DNA of 64,000 nt from Actinomyces succiniciruminis (GCF_900002405.1 NZ_LK995470.1:1-64000); one strand, 5' to 3'. Counted from the stretch's first letter, positions 37,411-47,002 are shown. Notes: generated by a model not told the origin, from the letters alone. Program-made: numbers and translations.

Positions 37411-37663
37411 ACTGTCATGACACCAGGGCCGCAGGTCAAATCCGCACAATTCCGCGGATTCTGTCGCGGCGCTCACTTCTGGAGTGTGCAGACTCACCAC
37501 AGGGACTCGAACAACGCCACTGGGCCGGCCGCCGCCCCGGCCGCCGAGTAGATGCACCAATCACACCGACGACCGGCCCCAACATCGGCGCTCAAACCAC
37601 CCCCTGACACCACCACCTCGGCCGTACCTTCAACCGACCTCGGTGCTCGCATAGGCTGGTGGC

Positions 37664-38572
37664 ATGACCGCCCGCTCCCCGTTCAGCCGGCTCGTGGTGG
37701 TGGAGCGCACCGGCTCGACCAACACCGACCTGCGGCGGGCGCTGACCGGCCCCGACGGCGCCCTCGACCCCGCCGCGGCCGCCGCCTGGCCCCACCTGTC
37801 CGCCCTGCGCGCCCTGACACAGACCGCCGGCCGTGGCCGCGCCGACCACACCTGGACCACGCCGCCCACCGGTGCACTGACCGCCTCGATCGTGGTGCGG
37901 CCGCTCGTGCCCGCCGCCAGCCTGGCCTGGCTGCCGCTGCTGGCCGGCCTCGCCGTCGCCCGCGCCCTCGCCCCCCGCCTGGAATCGACCGGCTGGAGCG
38001 CGGCCACCAAGTGGCCCAACGATGTCGTCGCCGTCCCCACGCCTGCGGTGTCGGCGCCTGCGGAGGTGCCGGGCTGGGGGAGCAGCCGCAAGGTCGCCGG
38101 CATCCTCACGGAATTGATCGGCGCGCCCGGTGGCAGCGAGGCCTCCGGCTCCGCCGCCGCGGCCCACCGGGGTGAGGCACCCGCCGTCGTCGTCGGCATC
38201 GGCATCAACCTCGCCCAGCCCGCCGCGCAGCTGCCGGTGCCCTGGGCCGCCTCCCTGGCCTCACTCGGCGCCCCCGTACCAGCGGCCGCGGAGGTCTTGG
38301 AGGACTGCGGACGCCACCTGGCGGAGCTGCTCGCCGCCTGGGAGGCGAGCAGCGGCGACCCGGACGCCGGCGCGGGCGCGCTGGGAGTGCAACTGCGCGG
38401 CGCCTGCGCCACCCTCGGGCAGAGCGTGCGCGTCACCGGCCCGGGCGGCGTCGTCACCGGCACCGCCGTCGACCTCGCCCCGGGCCTGGTACTGCAGGTG
38501 GGCGACGGCGCCGGCACGCGCCGCGTCGTCGTCACCGCGGGCGATGTCACCACGGTGCGCGCGGCGGGGTAG
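37664..38572 (+). CDS. birA: Biotin-[acetyl-CoA-carboxylase] ligase
   Basis: This 302-aa enzyme makes biotinyl-AMP and transfers biotin to carboxylase carrier domains. The N-terminal ERTGSTNTDLRRAL and TAGRGRADHTWTTPPTGAL bind biotin and ATP, followed by the KWPNDVV and KVAGILTEL motifs and GIGINL. It lacks an N-terminal HTH, so it is a ligase without repressor function. Two Ala/Gly-rich insertions (near residues 125-140 and 155-170) lengthen the protein. ATG 37664 is directly preceded by the repeat region. Confidence 0.92.
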   Translation: MTARSPFSRLVVVERTGSTNTDLRRALTGPDGALDPAAAAAWPHLSALRALTQTAGRGRADHTWTTPPTGALTASIVVRPLVPAASLAWLPLLAGLAVARALAPRLESTGWSAATKWPNDVVAVPTPAVSAPAEVPGWGSSRKVAGILTELIGAPGGSEASGSAAAAHRGEAPAVVVGIGINLAQPAAQLPVPWAASLASLGAPVPAAAEVLEDCGRHLAELLAAWEASSGDPDAGAGALGVQLRGACATLGQSVRVTGPGGVVTGTAVDLAPGLVLQVGDGAGTRRVVVTAGDVTTVRAAG

Positions 38573-38688
38573 CGCAAGGGGCAGCGCCGGAGCGGGCGTG
38601 GGAGACGAGGGCCGGGCTCGGGCACGGAATCGCCCCGATTGTTCCGCCAAATTGATCACGCTCCTGTGATGTGCGCTACTCTTGCGCG

Positions 38689-39816
38689 GTGACCCATCAG
38701 CAGACGCCCGACCCGAGCACCCCCGCCGGGGACTCCGATCCCGGCGAGGCCGCATCCATAGCGGGCGCCCCGGCCGACGACGCCTGGGGCACGGTCCGCG
38801 GTCATGAGCAGCGGCTACTTCAGGGAACCCCCAGCCTGAGCCTGCGCCAGATCGCCGACCGCGCCGGCACCGGGATGGATCTGGCCCGCCGCTTCTGGCG
38901 CGCCATGGGCTTCGCCGACGTCGACCCCGACGAAATCTGCTTCACCGATCAGGATGCCGTCGCCCTGCGCACCATCGCAGACCTGATCGACGAGACCGAC
39001 GACGGCCTGCCGTCCGCGCACGCGCCCGGGGGCGGGCTCGCCGCCAGCAGCGTCCTGGAGCTGTTGCGCGCCCAGTCCTTCACCATGGACCGGCTGGTGC
39101 TCTGGCAATTGGAAACCCTCGTCGCCGACATCTCCCAGCGCCTGCACCTGGACGACACCGCCGCGCGTCTGGTGGCCCTGGACCACATTGACGAGATGAT
39201 CGACTCCCTTTCCAAGCAGTTGATCTACGTGTGGCGCCGGCACCTGGCCTCGCTGCTGGACCGCACCGACTCGGAGGTCTCCCGCCGGGGCCGGGAGGAT
39301 GCCGGACCCGACTTCTACCCGCTGATCCGCTCCCTGGGGTTTGTGGACATCGTCTCCTTCACCCAGCGCGCCCAGACCATGGGCAGGCTGGAGCTCTCGG
39401 AGATGCTCGACGACTTCGAGTCCACCGCCCGTGACGTGGTCACCTCCCGCGGCGCCCGCGTGGTCAAGACCATTGGGGACGCGGTCATGTACATAGCCGA
39501 CGATCTGACCACGGCGGCCGACGTCGTTACCGCGCTCGTCGATGAGCTCCAGTCGGGCCCGGAGATGATGCGGGTGCGCGCCAGCCTGGTGCAGGGACGG
39601 GTCGTCTCCCGCTCCGGGGACGTCTTCGGCCCGCCTGTGAACCTCGCCTCCCGGCTGGTGGACACCGCCGAGCCCGGTGGCATTCGCATGGATGAGGCCA
39701 CTGCCATGGACATTCTCAATGGCCCGGACGCCCACAAGTACACGGTTCACCCCTGTCATGAGGTGGTGGCCAAGGGATTGGGCAACGTCACCCCGTGGGC
39801 GCTCGCCCTGGCCTGA
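38689..39816 (+). CDS. Adenylate cyclase regulatory-type and class III cyclase-domain protein
   Basis: This is a 375-aa soluble protein. The N-terminal half (residues about 30-180) is helical and resembles the regulatory domain found in front of actinobacterial class III cyclases. The C-terminal cyclase domain begins with GFVDIVSFTQRAQTM, which supplies the metal Asp (DIVSF), then ARVVKTIGDAVMY with the second metal Asp, and ends with FGPPVNLASRLVDTA. It probably produces cAMP from ATP in response to an internal signal. GTG 38689 was chosen because it sits where the gene begins after a spacer of 116 bp; an in-frame GTG at 38671 is possible. Confidence 0.82.
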   Translation: MTHQQTPDPSTPAGDSDPGEAASIAGAPADDAWGTVRGHEQRLLQGTPSLSLRQIADRAGTGMDLARRFWRAMGFADVDPDEICFTDQDAVALRTIADLIDETDDGLPSAHAPGGGLAASSVLELLRAQSFTMDRLVLWQLETLVADISQRLHLDDTAARLVALDHIDEMIDSLSKQLIYVWRRHLASLLDRTDSEVSRRGREDAGPDFYPLIRSLGFVDIVSFTQRAQTMGRLELSEMLDDFESTARDVVTSRGARVVKTIGDAVMYIADDLTTAADVVTALVDELQSGPEMMRVRASLVQGRVVSRSGDVFGPPVNLASRLVDTAEPGGIRMDEATAMDILNGPDAHKYTVHPCHEVVAKGLGNVTPWALALA

Positions 39817-39913
39817 GACCCACCGATCCCGGGCATTCGCCCCGGCCTGAGGCGGGACGGCTCCTGCGCGGGGAGGATGACGCCTGCCGCCTCGGTCGCA
39901 TACGATCCTGGGC

Positions 39914-40582
39914 ATGACGACTGTGCTTCTCGTTGAGGACGACCCCGCCATCTCCGAGCCGCTCGCCCGCGCTTTCGGCCGTGAGGGCTATGAGGTCCAC
40001 GCCCACGGCACCGGCAAGGGCGCCCTCGAAGACCTGGATGGGGCGGACATCATCGTCCTCGACCTCGGCCTGCCCGACATCGACGGCCTGGACGTGGCCC
40101 GGCAGGTTCGCGCCCAGGGACTGACCATCCCCATCCTCATGCTCACCGCCCGCAGCGAGGACACCGACCTGGTGGTCGGCCTCGACGCCGGCGCGGACGA
40201 CTACGTGACCAAGCCCTTCCGCCTGGCCGAGCTGCTCGCCCGCGTGCGGGCTCAGGTGCGGCGCGCCTCCGGGGAGGCGATCGAGGAGGAGCTGGTGGCC
40301 GGGAACATTCGTGTGGACATCGCCGCCCACCGCGCCTTCGTCGGCGGGGACGAACTTCAGTTGACCACGCGGGAGTTCGAGCTGCTGCGCGTGCTGGTGC
40401 GCGGCGGCGGCCAGGTGCTGCCCACCGAGGACATCCTCAAGGAGGTCTGGGGTGAGGATCCGACCGGCACCGAGCACACCCTGGCCATGCACATCACGTG
40501 GCTGCGCCGCAAGCTGGGTGACGACGCCGATGCCCCGGCACTGCTCGTGGCCGACGGCGCCGGATACCGTTTGGCGGTCTGA
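39914..40582 (+). CDS. OmpR-family response regulator
   Basis: This is a 222-aa DNA-binding regulator. The receiver domain contains VEDDPAI, the phosphorylation Asp in IIVLDLGLPD and the switch Lys in VTKPF. The C-terminal winged helix includes LTTREFELLRVLV and HITWLRRKLGDD. It is followed after 60 bp by its likely partner kinase. Confidence 0.92.
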   Translation: MTTVLLVEDDPAISEPLARAFGREGYEVHAHGTGKGALEDLDGADIIVLDLGLPDIDGLDVARQVRAQGLTIPILMLTARSEDTDLVVGLDAGADDYVTKPFRLAELLARVRAQVRRASGEAIEEELVAGNIRVDIAAHRAFVGGDELQLTTREFELLRVLVRGGGQVLPTEDILKEVWGEDPTGTEHTLAMHITWLRRKLGDDADAPALLVADGAGYRLAV

Positions 40583-40642
40583 CCGAACCGCGGATCCGGC
40601 ACCGACCACAACTCAAAGCGACCGTCTGTGAAGGCAGGGACA

Positions 40643-41722
40643 ATGCAACGCCGAGCGATGCAGATGACCATGGCGGCGGTCTCCGTCGCGGTCCTCCTCC
40701 TGGGGGTGCCGCTGGGCGGAGCCTGGATCGCCGTCGCCTCCCGAGCCTCCTCCGACAGTGAAGACCACTTGCGGGTCATCATGGTCGTGGTGCTGACCAC
40801 GGTCGGCCTGGCCGCGGTGGCGCTGGTGGCCGCCTACATCGTCGCGGCCAGGGCGTCGCGGCGCATCAGCGCCCCCCTGATCTACCTTGCGGCCGAGGCC
40901 GAGCAGCTCGGATCCGGGCAGGTGCGGCCGCGGCTGCGTTCGTCCGGCATCGAGGAGATCGACCTGGTGCAGGCCGAGCTGGTGCGCAGTGCCGAGCGCG
41001 TGGCCGGTCGTATCGCCGCCGAACGCCAGTTCGCCTCCGACGCCTCCCACCAGCTGCGCACGCCCCTGACATCACTGAGCCTGCGTTTGGAGGAGATTGA
41101 GCTGCTGTCCACGCAGGAGGAGGTGCGCGAGGAGGCCCGCGCCTGTATTGAGCAGGTGGACCGGCTCGCCGGCGTGGTGGAGGATCTGCTGCGCATTTCC
41201 CGGCGCACCGGCGGCGGCACCACCGAGGCGCTGCACCTGAAGGACCTGTTCGACCAGCAGCGCGAGGAGTGGGAGCCGGCCTTCCACGAGGCGGGGCGCG
41301 AGATCACCTTCTCCGACGAGATCGGCATGCCGGTGCTGGCCACGCCCGGGTCGCTGGCGCAGGTGCTGGCCACCGTTATCGAGAACTCGCTGCGCTACGG
41401 CGACGGCACCACCAGCGTGAACGTGCGCAGCGCCAACGGCGGGCACGGCGTCTTCATTGACGTCGCCGATGAGGGCGAGGGCGTGGCCGAGGACATTGCC
41501 CCGAACGTGTTCGAGCGCAACGTCTCCGGGCACGGCTCTACCGGCGTGGGGCTCGCGCTGGCCAAGGATCTGGTGGAGGCCGACGGCGGGCGCATCGAAC
41601 TGTCTCAGCGCAAGCCCGCCGTCTTCTCGATCCTGCTCAACGCCGTGCCCAAGTCCCTGGACCCCAACAACGTGCTGCCCCGAGGCGCGCTGGTGAGCGT
41701 GGGCCGTAGGCGGCGACTCTGA
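40643..41722 (+). CDS. Sensor histidine kinase
   Basis: This is a 359-aa membrane kinase. A first helix (residues about 6-28) and a second (about 44-68) enclose only a very short outer loop, so the signal is probably sensed in the membrane or by a partner. A HAMP-like region is followed by the phosphoacceptor His in FASDASHQLRTPLTSLSL, then N-box VIENSLRYGDG, D-box VADEGEGV and G-box GHGSTGVGLALAKDLV. ATG 40643 has AAGG eight bases upstream; GTG 40628 is an alternative start. Downstream partner of the response regulator. Confidence 0.9.
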   Translation: MQRRAMQMTMAAVSVAVLLLGVPLGGAWIAVASRASSDSEDHLRVIMVVVLTTVGLAAVALVAAYIVAARASRRISAPLIYLAAEAEQLGSGQVRPRLRSSGIEEIDLVQAELVRSAERVAGRIAAERQFASDASHQLRTPLTSLSLRLEEIELLSTQEEVREEARACIEQVDRLAGVVEDLLRISRRTGGGTTEALHLKDLFDQQREEWEPAFHEAGREITFSDEIGMPVLATPGSLAQVLATVIENSLRYGDGTTSVNVRSANGGHGVFIDVADEGEGVAEDIAPNVFERNVSGHGSTGVGLALAKDLVEADGGRIELSQRKPAVFSILLNAVPKSLDPNNVLPRGALVSVGRRRRL

Positions 41723-41752
41723 GCCCATTCCTGCGCGCCCCGGGCGGTGTGG

Positions 41753-43063
41753 TCAGAGGATGAACGGGGCGATGAGGAAGCCCAGGGCCACGCACACGAT
41801 GATGGATGCGGTGCCCGGCAGCACGAAGGGGTGGTTGAGCACCATCTTGCCGACGCGCGTGGAGCCGGTGTCGTCCATCTCCATGGCGGCGACCGTCGTC
41901 GGGTAGTTGGGCAGCAGGTAGTAGTTCGCCACGGCCGGGTAGGAGGCCACCAGCGCCGTCCCGGGCAGGCCGAGCGCCACCATGAGCGGCATGAACGCGC
42001 GGGTGGTGGCGGCGTGGGAGAACATCAGCGGCGCGGCGAAGTAGAAGAACACCGCCACCAGCCAGGGGGCCGCCTGGAACGGGCCGGACAGGGCGTTGGA
42101 GATGGTCTCCTCATACTGGTTGACGAAGGCGTTGCCCAGCCAGGCCAGGCCGAGGATGCACACGGCGGCGGTCATGCCGGCCCGGAAGGTGTCCTGGGAG
42201 GCGATCTGGGTGGTCGGCTTCTTCGCGGCGGTGCAGATGATCGCGGCGGTGGCCAGCATGATGGTCATGATCGCCGGGGTGGAGCCCATCGGCGGGTCGG
42301 ACATGATGTGTAGTTCGGGGGAGGAGATGGTGGCGTAGGCGACCACCACGATCAGGGCACCCAGGAAGATGAACAGGCTGGGAACCGCGCTGGGGGCTGC
42401 CTGGTAGTCGGAGGCCGCGGCGGTGGAGGGCTTGACCAGGCCGTTGGCCTTCCGCTCGATGTAGACCGGGTCGTCCTCCAGCTCGCTGCCCTGGAAGTAG
42501 GCGACGACGGCGCCGACCATGCAGCCGATGAAGGTGGTGGGGATGACGATGGCCAGGCACTGCAGGTAGCCGATGTTGATCGGCTCCAGGGCGACGACGA
42601 GGGCCACCATGGCAGCGGAGATGGGGGAGGCGGCCACGCCCACCTGCGAGGCGACCACGGCGATCGACAGCGGTCGCGAGGGGCGGATGCCGTGCCCCTT
42701 GGCCACGTCCACGATGACGGGGATGACGGAGTAGGCGGTGTGCCCGGTACCGCACAGCAACGACATCAGGTAGGTGACCAGCGGTGCCAGGAACACGATC
42801 TGCTTGGGGTGCTTGCGCAGCAGCACCTCGGTGAGGTGGACCAGGTGGTCCATGGCTCCGGCGAGTTGCAGTGCCGCAACCGTGCAGATCACCGACATGA
42901 TGATGCCGATGACCTCCCAGGGGGCGTCATCGGCGGAGGTGTGCACACCGGTCAGTACCAGCACCAGGATGCCGGCGCCGCCGGCCAGGCCGATGCCGAC
43001 ACCGCCCATGCGGGCGCCGATGATTATGAACAGTAAGACGATGGCCAGATGGAACCAGATCAT
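41753..43063 (-). CDS. Anaerobic C4-dicarboxylate transporter, DcuA/DcuB type
   Basis: This 436-aa polytopic membrane protein has about ten to twelve helices. The family pieces include ARMGGVGIGLAGGAG, LCGTGHTAYSVIPVI and VVASQVGVAASPISAAMVAL. Dcu carriers exchange fumarate, malate or aspartate for succinate during anaerobic fumarate respiration, which fits a menaquinone-using facultative anaerobe. AAAGGAG lies just upstream of the ATG. It is read away from the two-component genes; 30 bp separate its stop from the kinase stop. Confidence 0.92.
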   Translation of the reverse strand: MIWFHLAIVLLFIIIGARMGGVGIGLAGGAGILVLVLTGVHTSADDAPWEVIGIIMSVICTVAALQLAGAMDHLVHLTEVLLRKHPKQIVFLAPLVTYLMSLLCGTGHTAYSVIPVIVDVAKGHGIRPSRPLSIAVVASQVGVAASPISAAMVALVVALEPINIGYLQCLAIVIPTTFIGCMVGAVVAYFQGSELEDDPVYIERKANGLVKPSTAAASDYQAAPSAVPSLFIFLGALIVVVAYATISSPELHIMSDPPMGSTPAIMTIMLATAAIICTAAKKPTTQIASQDTFRAGMTAAVCILGLAWLGNAFVNQYEETISNALSGPFQAAPWLVAVFFYFAAPLMFSHAATTRAFMPLMVALGLPGTALVASYPAVANYYLLPNYPTTVAAMEMDDTGSTRVGKMVLNHPFVLPGTASIIVCVALGFLIAPFIL

Positions 43064-43422
43064 CGTGGTCTCCTTTCGGGATGGGGGCCAGCGCTGCCGT
43101 CGGCCGGCTTTCCGCGCAACTCCTGCGTTGTCGCCACCGGTACTGGCCTGGCAGGGACTCAGTCAGGTGTCGTTGGAAGGAGCGGTAGGAGGATGACGAC
43201 AACCTGATGTGATCGTAGCCATACTTGTTTTGCTTTGTGCGGGTTTTGAGTGCTCGGATGTATCAGCTTTTGGTTGGCGTTGGCCTGATAACAGTCGCTC
43301 CCCGCGTGTGAGAATCGGCCATGCTGCCCCCAACGTGGCAGTATGTAGGCGCCCGCGCGTATTCGGCGTGCGGAACGAACCGGAGGAGTGTGCGTGGAGA
43401 CCGACACCTTAGTGAGGTGCCT
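43064..43422. promoter_or_regulatory. Divergent region between the Dcu transporter gene and nadD
   Basis: These 359 bp hold promoters for both directions. A distinctly AT-richer stretch (about 43195-43290) stands out from the GC-rich background and probably contains them. TTTTGCTTTGTGCGGGTTTTG and GATAACAG are visible, but no clean -35/-10 pair was found. A short leader reading frame (43388-43426) precedes nadD. Confidence 0.45.
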
Positions 43423-43426
43423 GTGA
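43388..43426 (+). CDS. Possible 12-codon leader peptide before nadD
   Basis: GTG 43388 or GTG 43394 opens a frame that ends in TGA at 43424-43426, overlapping the nadD start codon as GTGA. GGAGG at 43382-43386 is close to both starts. The peptide would be [12 protein letters not shown] at most. The overlap suits translational coupling to nadD; it could equally be chance. Confidence 0.3.
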   Translation: MCVETDTLVRCL

Positions 43427-44103
43427 GCGGCAGCGCGCGTCCCCTGCGCATCGGCATTATGGGCGGCACCTTCGACCCAATCCACCACGGTCACCTCGTG
43501 GCGGCCTCTGAGGTACAGGACGTCTTCAAACTGGACGAGGTCATCTTCGTGCCCACGTGGGCGCAGCCGTTTAAAAAGGACCGGCGCGTCTCCCCGGCCG
43601 AGCACCGCTATCTGATGACGGTAATCGCGACCGCATCGAACCCGCGCTTCACGGTCTCTCGGGTGGACATTGACCGGGGTGGCACCACCTACACCATCGA
43701 CACGCTTCACGACATCATGGCGGAGTATCCGGGCGCCGAGTTGTACTTCATCACCGGTGCCGACGCCCTCGCCCAGATCCTGACTTGGAAGGACAACGAG
43801 GAGATCCTCTCCCTGGCGCATATGGTGGGGGTGACGCGGCCCGGCCACGTGCTCACGGACACGGGTCTGCCCGCGGACAAGATCTCCCTGGTGGAGGTGC
43901 CTGCAATGGCTATTTCCTCCACCGACTGCCGCGAGCGGGTCAGCCACGGCGGTCCCGTTTGGTACTTGGTGCCCGACGGCGTCGTCCAGTACATCCGCAA
44001 ATATGGTCTTTACCGCGTGGCCGAGCGGTCGGCGTCGACGACGTCGATGACCGCCCACGTAGCGCGCGAGCAGTCCCTGAGGAAGGAGAGCGAAGGTGAG
44101 TGA
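43423..44103 (+). CDS. nadD: Nicotinate-nucleotide adenylyltransferase
   Basis: This 226-aa enzyme makes deamido-NAD from nicotinate mononucleotide and ATP. The nucleotidyltransferase signature [18 protein letters not shown] and the later [10 protein letters not shown] are conserved. GTG 43423 puts the signature at about residue 10; GAGG at 43414 is well placed. The upstream extension in the same frame has no family similarity. It overlaps the next gene by 8 bp; the order nadD - membrane protein - rsfS is common in actinobacteria. Confidence 0.92.
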   Translation: MSGSARPLRIGIMGGTFDPIHHGHLVAASEVQDVFKLDEVIFVPTWAQPFKKDRRVSPAEHRYLMTVIATASNPRFTVSRVDIDRGGTTYTIDTLHDIMAEYPGAELYFITGADALAQILTWKDNEEILSLAHMVGVTRPGHVLTDTGLPADKISLVEVPAMAISSTDCRERVSHGGPVWYLVPDGVVQYIRKYGLYRVAERSASTTSMTAHVAREQSLRKESEGE

Positions 44104-45586
44104 GAACACCGACGTCAACCAGTCCGAGTCCGGCTCGGGGGCTGCCCCGCGTCGCAGCCGTCGTGCCATCCGGGAGGCGGAGCGCGCCGCCGAGCGTGAG
44201 GCGATACTGACCGGGCAGCAGCCGCTGCTCACTCGCCGGGAGATGCGGCGCCTGCGGGAGGAGGCGGAGGCGCTGCAGCGGGCGCTTGAAGCCGGGGAGA
44301 TCACTCCCGAGCAGGCCCGCGCCCTCCAGGATCCGCTGGCAGACCAGCCCGTCATCAGTGTGCCTGCGCAAGAGGCCACCGGTCAGCACGCCGTCGCCTC
44401 GACGCCCGCCGACGCCGTTCCCGTCGAGCAGACGACGCCGACTCCCGCCACCGCCGAGAGCCCCGCCGAGCCTGAGGAGGCCGCGGGGACTGAGGCCGAG
44501 GCGGTCGGTGCGTCGGAGGCCGAGGTGCTGGAGGAGGCCGAGCCGGAGGCGAAGGAAGCCGGCGCCGATGCCGACTCCGAGGCAGATTCTGAGGCCGCCA
44601 GCGAGGCTGAGGCATCGGCGGAGTCCGAAGCCGCGTCCCCCGCGCAGGCCGAGTCGGTCGACCAGGCTGCGTCGCCGTCGGCCCCGACCCCGGCGCAGGC
44701 CCCCGCCGAGGAGCCGGCAACCGAGGAAGCGCCGGATGAGGAACCCGCAGCCGAGGAGACCCCGGCCGTCGAAGGAGCGGATGCATCCGCGGATGCCACG
44801 CCGGTGACGGGTGTGCCCAGCGCCCCCTCCCCGCAAGCGGCCGACACCAGCCTGACCGACGCGCAGAAGGAAGAGATCGCCAGCCTGCCCACCGGGGTCC
44901 TCGAGGCGGTTGACGCCCCGATCGCAGACGTGCAGCCGGATGCGGCTGCCCCCACCCCCACGCGTCGCTCCCTGCGGCACCGCCACGTCGCCGAAGAGTC
45001 CGACCAGGCCGCCGACGACCAGGCCGCCGAGCCCGCCGCGGAGGGGGAAGAACCCAAGACGCCGACCCGCCGCCCGATCGTCCGCATTCCCGCCGCCGCC
45101 CAGGGCGTGCGCACGGTGGACACCGACACCGGACAGCTCAGCGCCGTCCAGCCGGTGATTCAGCCGGACGCGGCACTGCAGGTCTCCCAGGGCGCCGCAG
45201 GCGAGGATGAAGCCGAGGACGTCGAGGTTTTCGGTGGCATCGACAACCCGCAGTGGCGCTCGCTGACCGACGCGGAGGCGGCCGGTTCCGAGGCCGCGGA
45301 CCAGGCCGAGGCTGAAAGCGCCCCGGCGGCAGCGCCGGCCCCGGAGGCAGAGGCTGAGGCGGCGTCGGCTGAGGGCGAAGCGGCACAGGCACCGGTCGAG
45401 GCGGGCTCGGAACCGGCCTCGGCCCAGACCGAGGGCGGCTCGCGCGCGGGGCACACGCTGCTGATCGTGCTGCTGGCCGTAGTGATCGCGTTGGTTGTGC
45501 TCGCCGTGGTGTGGTTCCTGTACCACAACGGCATCATCGGCTCGCTGCCGCAGACGCTCGATACTTGGACGCACCTGCTCGTCTAG
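44096..45586 (+). CDS. Acidic Ala/Glu/Pro-rich single-pass membrane protein
   Basis: This is a 496-aa protein of unknown function. Residues 10-80 are charged and helical ([34 protein letters not shown]), probably a short coiled coil. Residues 90-440 are a disordered Ala/Glu/Pro/Ser tract. Residues about 456-481 form a membrane helix ([21 protein letters not shown]), followed by about 15 residues. GTG 44096 overlaps the end of nadD. Its position between nadD and rsfS is shared with poorly characterised genes of other actinobacteria. Confidence 0.75.
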   Translation: MSENTDVNQSESGSGAAPRRSRRAIREAERAAEREAILTGQQPLLTRREMRRLREEAEALQRALEAGEITPEQARALQDPLADQPVISVPAQEATGQHAVASTPADAVPVEQTTPTPATAESPAEPEEAAGTEAEAVGASEAEVLEEAEPEAKEAGADADSEADSEAASEAEASAESEAASPAQAESVDQAASPSAPTPAQAPAEEPATEEAPDEEPAAEETPAVEGADASADATPVTGVPSAPSPQAADTSLTDAQKEEIASLPTGVLEAVDAPIADVQPDAAAPTPTRRSLRHRHVAEESDQAADDQAAEPAAEGEEPKTPTRRPIVRIPAAAQGVRTVDTDTGQLSAVQPVIQPDAALQVSQGAAGEDEAEDVEVFGGIDNPQWRSLTDAEAAGSEAADQAEAESAPAAAPAPEAEAEAASAEGEAAQAPVEAGSEPASAQTEGGSRAGHTLLIVLLAVVIALVVLAVVWFLYHNGIIGSLPQTLDTWTHLLV

Positions 45587-45727
45587 CCCGGCGCAACCAA
45601 CTCGCCCCTCTGGCGCTCCGCTGCGGACGTCGGCTTGGCCACACTAGGCCGCCTGCGTGCTTCATGCCGCGAGTCGGCCCGTAGAGTGGTGGGCCAACAC
45701 CGATGTCTCAGCCGGAGAAGGAGCCCC

Positions 45728-46108
45728 GTGCCCGCTACTGAACACGCCGTCGAGTTGGCCGCCGTCGCGGCCCGCGCCGCCGCCGAGAAGAAGGCGGACA
45801 GCGCCGTCGCCATTGACGTATCCGAGCGTCTGCCTTTCGCCGACATCTTCCTGATCGTGTCCGCCGCCAACGAGCGCCAGGCGCGCACCATCGTCGACGC
45901 CGTCGAGGAGGCCATGTTCAAGGCGGGCGCCAAGGCGCGATCGCGGGAGGGGCTCGAGGAGGCCCGTTGGGTGCTCCTGGACTACGCCGACGTCGTCGTG
46001 CACGTGCTGCAGGCCGAGGACCGTGAGTACTACGGGCTCGAGCGCCTGTGGAAGGACTGCCCGCTGGTGCCTCTGCCCGAATTCGCCTCGGAACCGGCCC
46101 AGGCCTGA
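45728..46108 (+). CDS. rsfS: Ribosomal silencing factor RsfS
   Basis: This 126-aa protein binds L14 and keeps ribosomal subunits apart when nutrients are low. Family features include DVSERLPFADIFLIVSAANERQ and the C-terminal WVLLDYADVVVHV...YYGLERLW. GTG 45728 lies after GGAGAAGGAG. A TAGAGT -10-like box lies at 45682-45687, suggesting its own promoter. Confidence 0.93.
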   Translation: MPATEHAVELAAVAARAAAEKKADSAVAIDVSERLPFADIFLIVSAANERQARTIVDAVEEAMFKAGAKARSREGLEEARWVLLDYADVVVHVLQAEDREYYGLERLWKDCPLVPLPEFASEPAQA

Positions 46109-46109
46109 G

Positions 46110-46724
46110 ATGACTACCAGACTCATCCTGTGGCGGCACGGCCAGACCGACTACAACGCCAATGCGCGCGTGCAGGGGCGCGTCGACATTCCCTTGAACG
46201 CGATCGGCCGCGAGCAGGCGCGCTCCGCCGCCTCCGGACTCGCCGCGCTGGAGCCGGTGCGGATCGTCTCCTCCCCGCTGTCTCGCGCCCAGGAGACGGC
46301 GCGTGCGCTGGCCGACCTGGCCGGCGTCGACATCGAGCTGGACGAAGGGCTGCTGGAGCGCTCCTTCGGGCGCTGGGAGGGACTCTCGCGCGTCGAGATG
46401 GAGAGCCAGTGGCCCGAGGCCTACGCCGCCTGGAAGCGGGGTGAGGACCCGGCCGACGTCGGGGTGGAGACCCGACAGGCGGTGTCGCTTCGCGTGGGGG
46501 GCACCCTGGAACGCATCCTGGAGGAGACTCCGCGGGCCGACGACGACCAGACCGTGGTGGTCGTCTCCCACGGCTCGGCGATCACGCTGGGCATCACCCA
46601 CCTGCTGGGGCTCGACCCTTCCGCCTGGTTCGGGCTGCGCAGCCTGGACAACTGCCGCCACGGGGTCGTTGTACCGGGGGAGCGGGTGCCCGGGTGGACG
46701 CTCGCCGAGTGGAACGTGCAGTGA
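46110..46724 (+). CDS. Histidine phosphatase / phosphoglycerate-mutase-like protein
   Basis: This 204-aa protein has the phosphatase signature LWRHGQTDYNANARVQGRVD with the catalytic His, the SSPLSRAQETA segment and the second His in VVVSHGSAI. ATG 46110 begins one base after the rsfS stop. Proteins in this position range from glucosyl-3-phosphoglycerate phosphatases to cobalamin-pathway phosphatases, so the substrate is open. Confidence 0.88.
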   Translation: MTTRLILWRHGQTDYNANARVQGRVDIPLNAIGREQARSAASGLAALEPVRIVSSPLSRAQETARALADLAGVDIELDEGLLERSFGRWEGLSRVEMESQWPEAYAAWKRGEDPADVGVETRQAVSLRVGGTLERILEETPRADDDQTVVVVSHGSAITLGITHLLGLDPSAWFGLRSLDNCRHGVVVPGERVPGWTLAEWNVQ

Positions 46725-46725
46725 G

Positions 46726-46807
46726 CGGTGCCGGCGTGCACGGGCGGGGTGCGCCCACCGGCGAGTCGCCGCCGGCCGGTGAGCGATGCCGGCGTGCACG
46801 GGCGGGT
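46726..46807 (+). repeat. Direct repeat of GCCGGCGTGCACGGGCGGG
   Basis: GAGCGGTGCCGGCGTGCACG at about 46724 recurs with one change (GAGCGATGCCGGCGTGCACG) 57 bp further on. Both copies lie between the phosphatase gene and tRNA-Ala. Possibly the trace of a small duplication; no function is seen. Confidence 0.6.
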
Positions 46808-46830
46808 GAGGCACGGCACGCGTTTTTGAT

Positions 46831-46860
46831 TTGCTCGAGGACCGTCTGACTCCGTAGAGT
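46831..46860 (+). promoter_or_regulatory. Putative promoter of the tRNA-Ala pair
   Basis: TTGCTC at 46831-46836 and TAGAGT at 46855-46860 with an 18-bp spacer lie 32 bp before the first tRNA-Ala. The surrounding stretch is locally AT-richer. Confidence 0.5.
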
Positions 46861-46892
46861 TTGGACGTCGCCCGCGAGGGCGAGACCCGCAA

Positions 46893-46965
46893 GGGGCTAT
46901 GGCGCAGTTGGTAGCGCGCTTCCATGGCATGGAAGAGGTCGGGGGTTCGAATCCCCCTAGCTCCA
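46893..46965 (+). tRNA. tRNA-Ala (GGC), copy 1
   Basis: The acceptor GGGGCTA pairs with TAGCTCC (one G-T). The anticodon stem CTTCC/GGAAG encloses ATGGCAT with anticodon GGC. The CCA end is not encoded. An identical gene lies 110 bp downstream. Confidence 0.95.
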
Positions 46966-47002
46966 CGATCACCGCCGTCCGTGGCGGGTAGATCACCCTT
47001 TC

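Larger units (their letters stand above)
36908..37663. other. Repeat-filled intergenic stretch between maf and birA
   Basis: These 756 bp contain no convincing gene. The stretch contains the GGTCCAACGGG array (37015-37134), GGGGCAAGCCC twice (36975-36985 and 37153-37163), a long inverted repeat centred on 37391 and a TGCAGAC site near each end. Open frames on the two strands begin with the same peptide MQRGPRCTLE because the DNA is an inverted repeat; this is not evidence of coding. birA has its ATG at 37664. Confidence 0.6.

Noticed and set aside
36908-37607. Protein-coding frames on both strands starting MQRGPRCTLE
   Set aside because: Identical peptides on opposite strands follow from the inverted repeat; composition is not gene-like.
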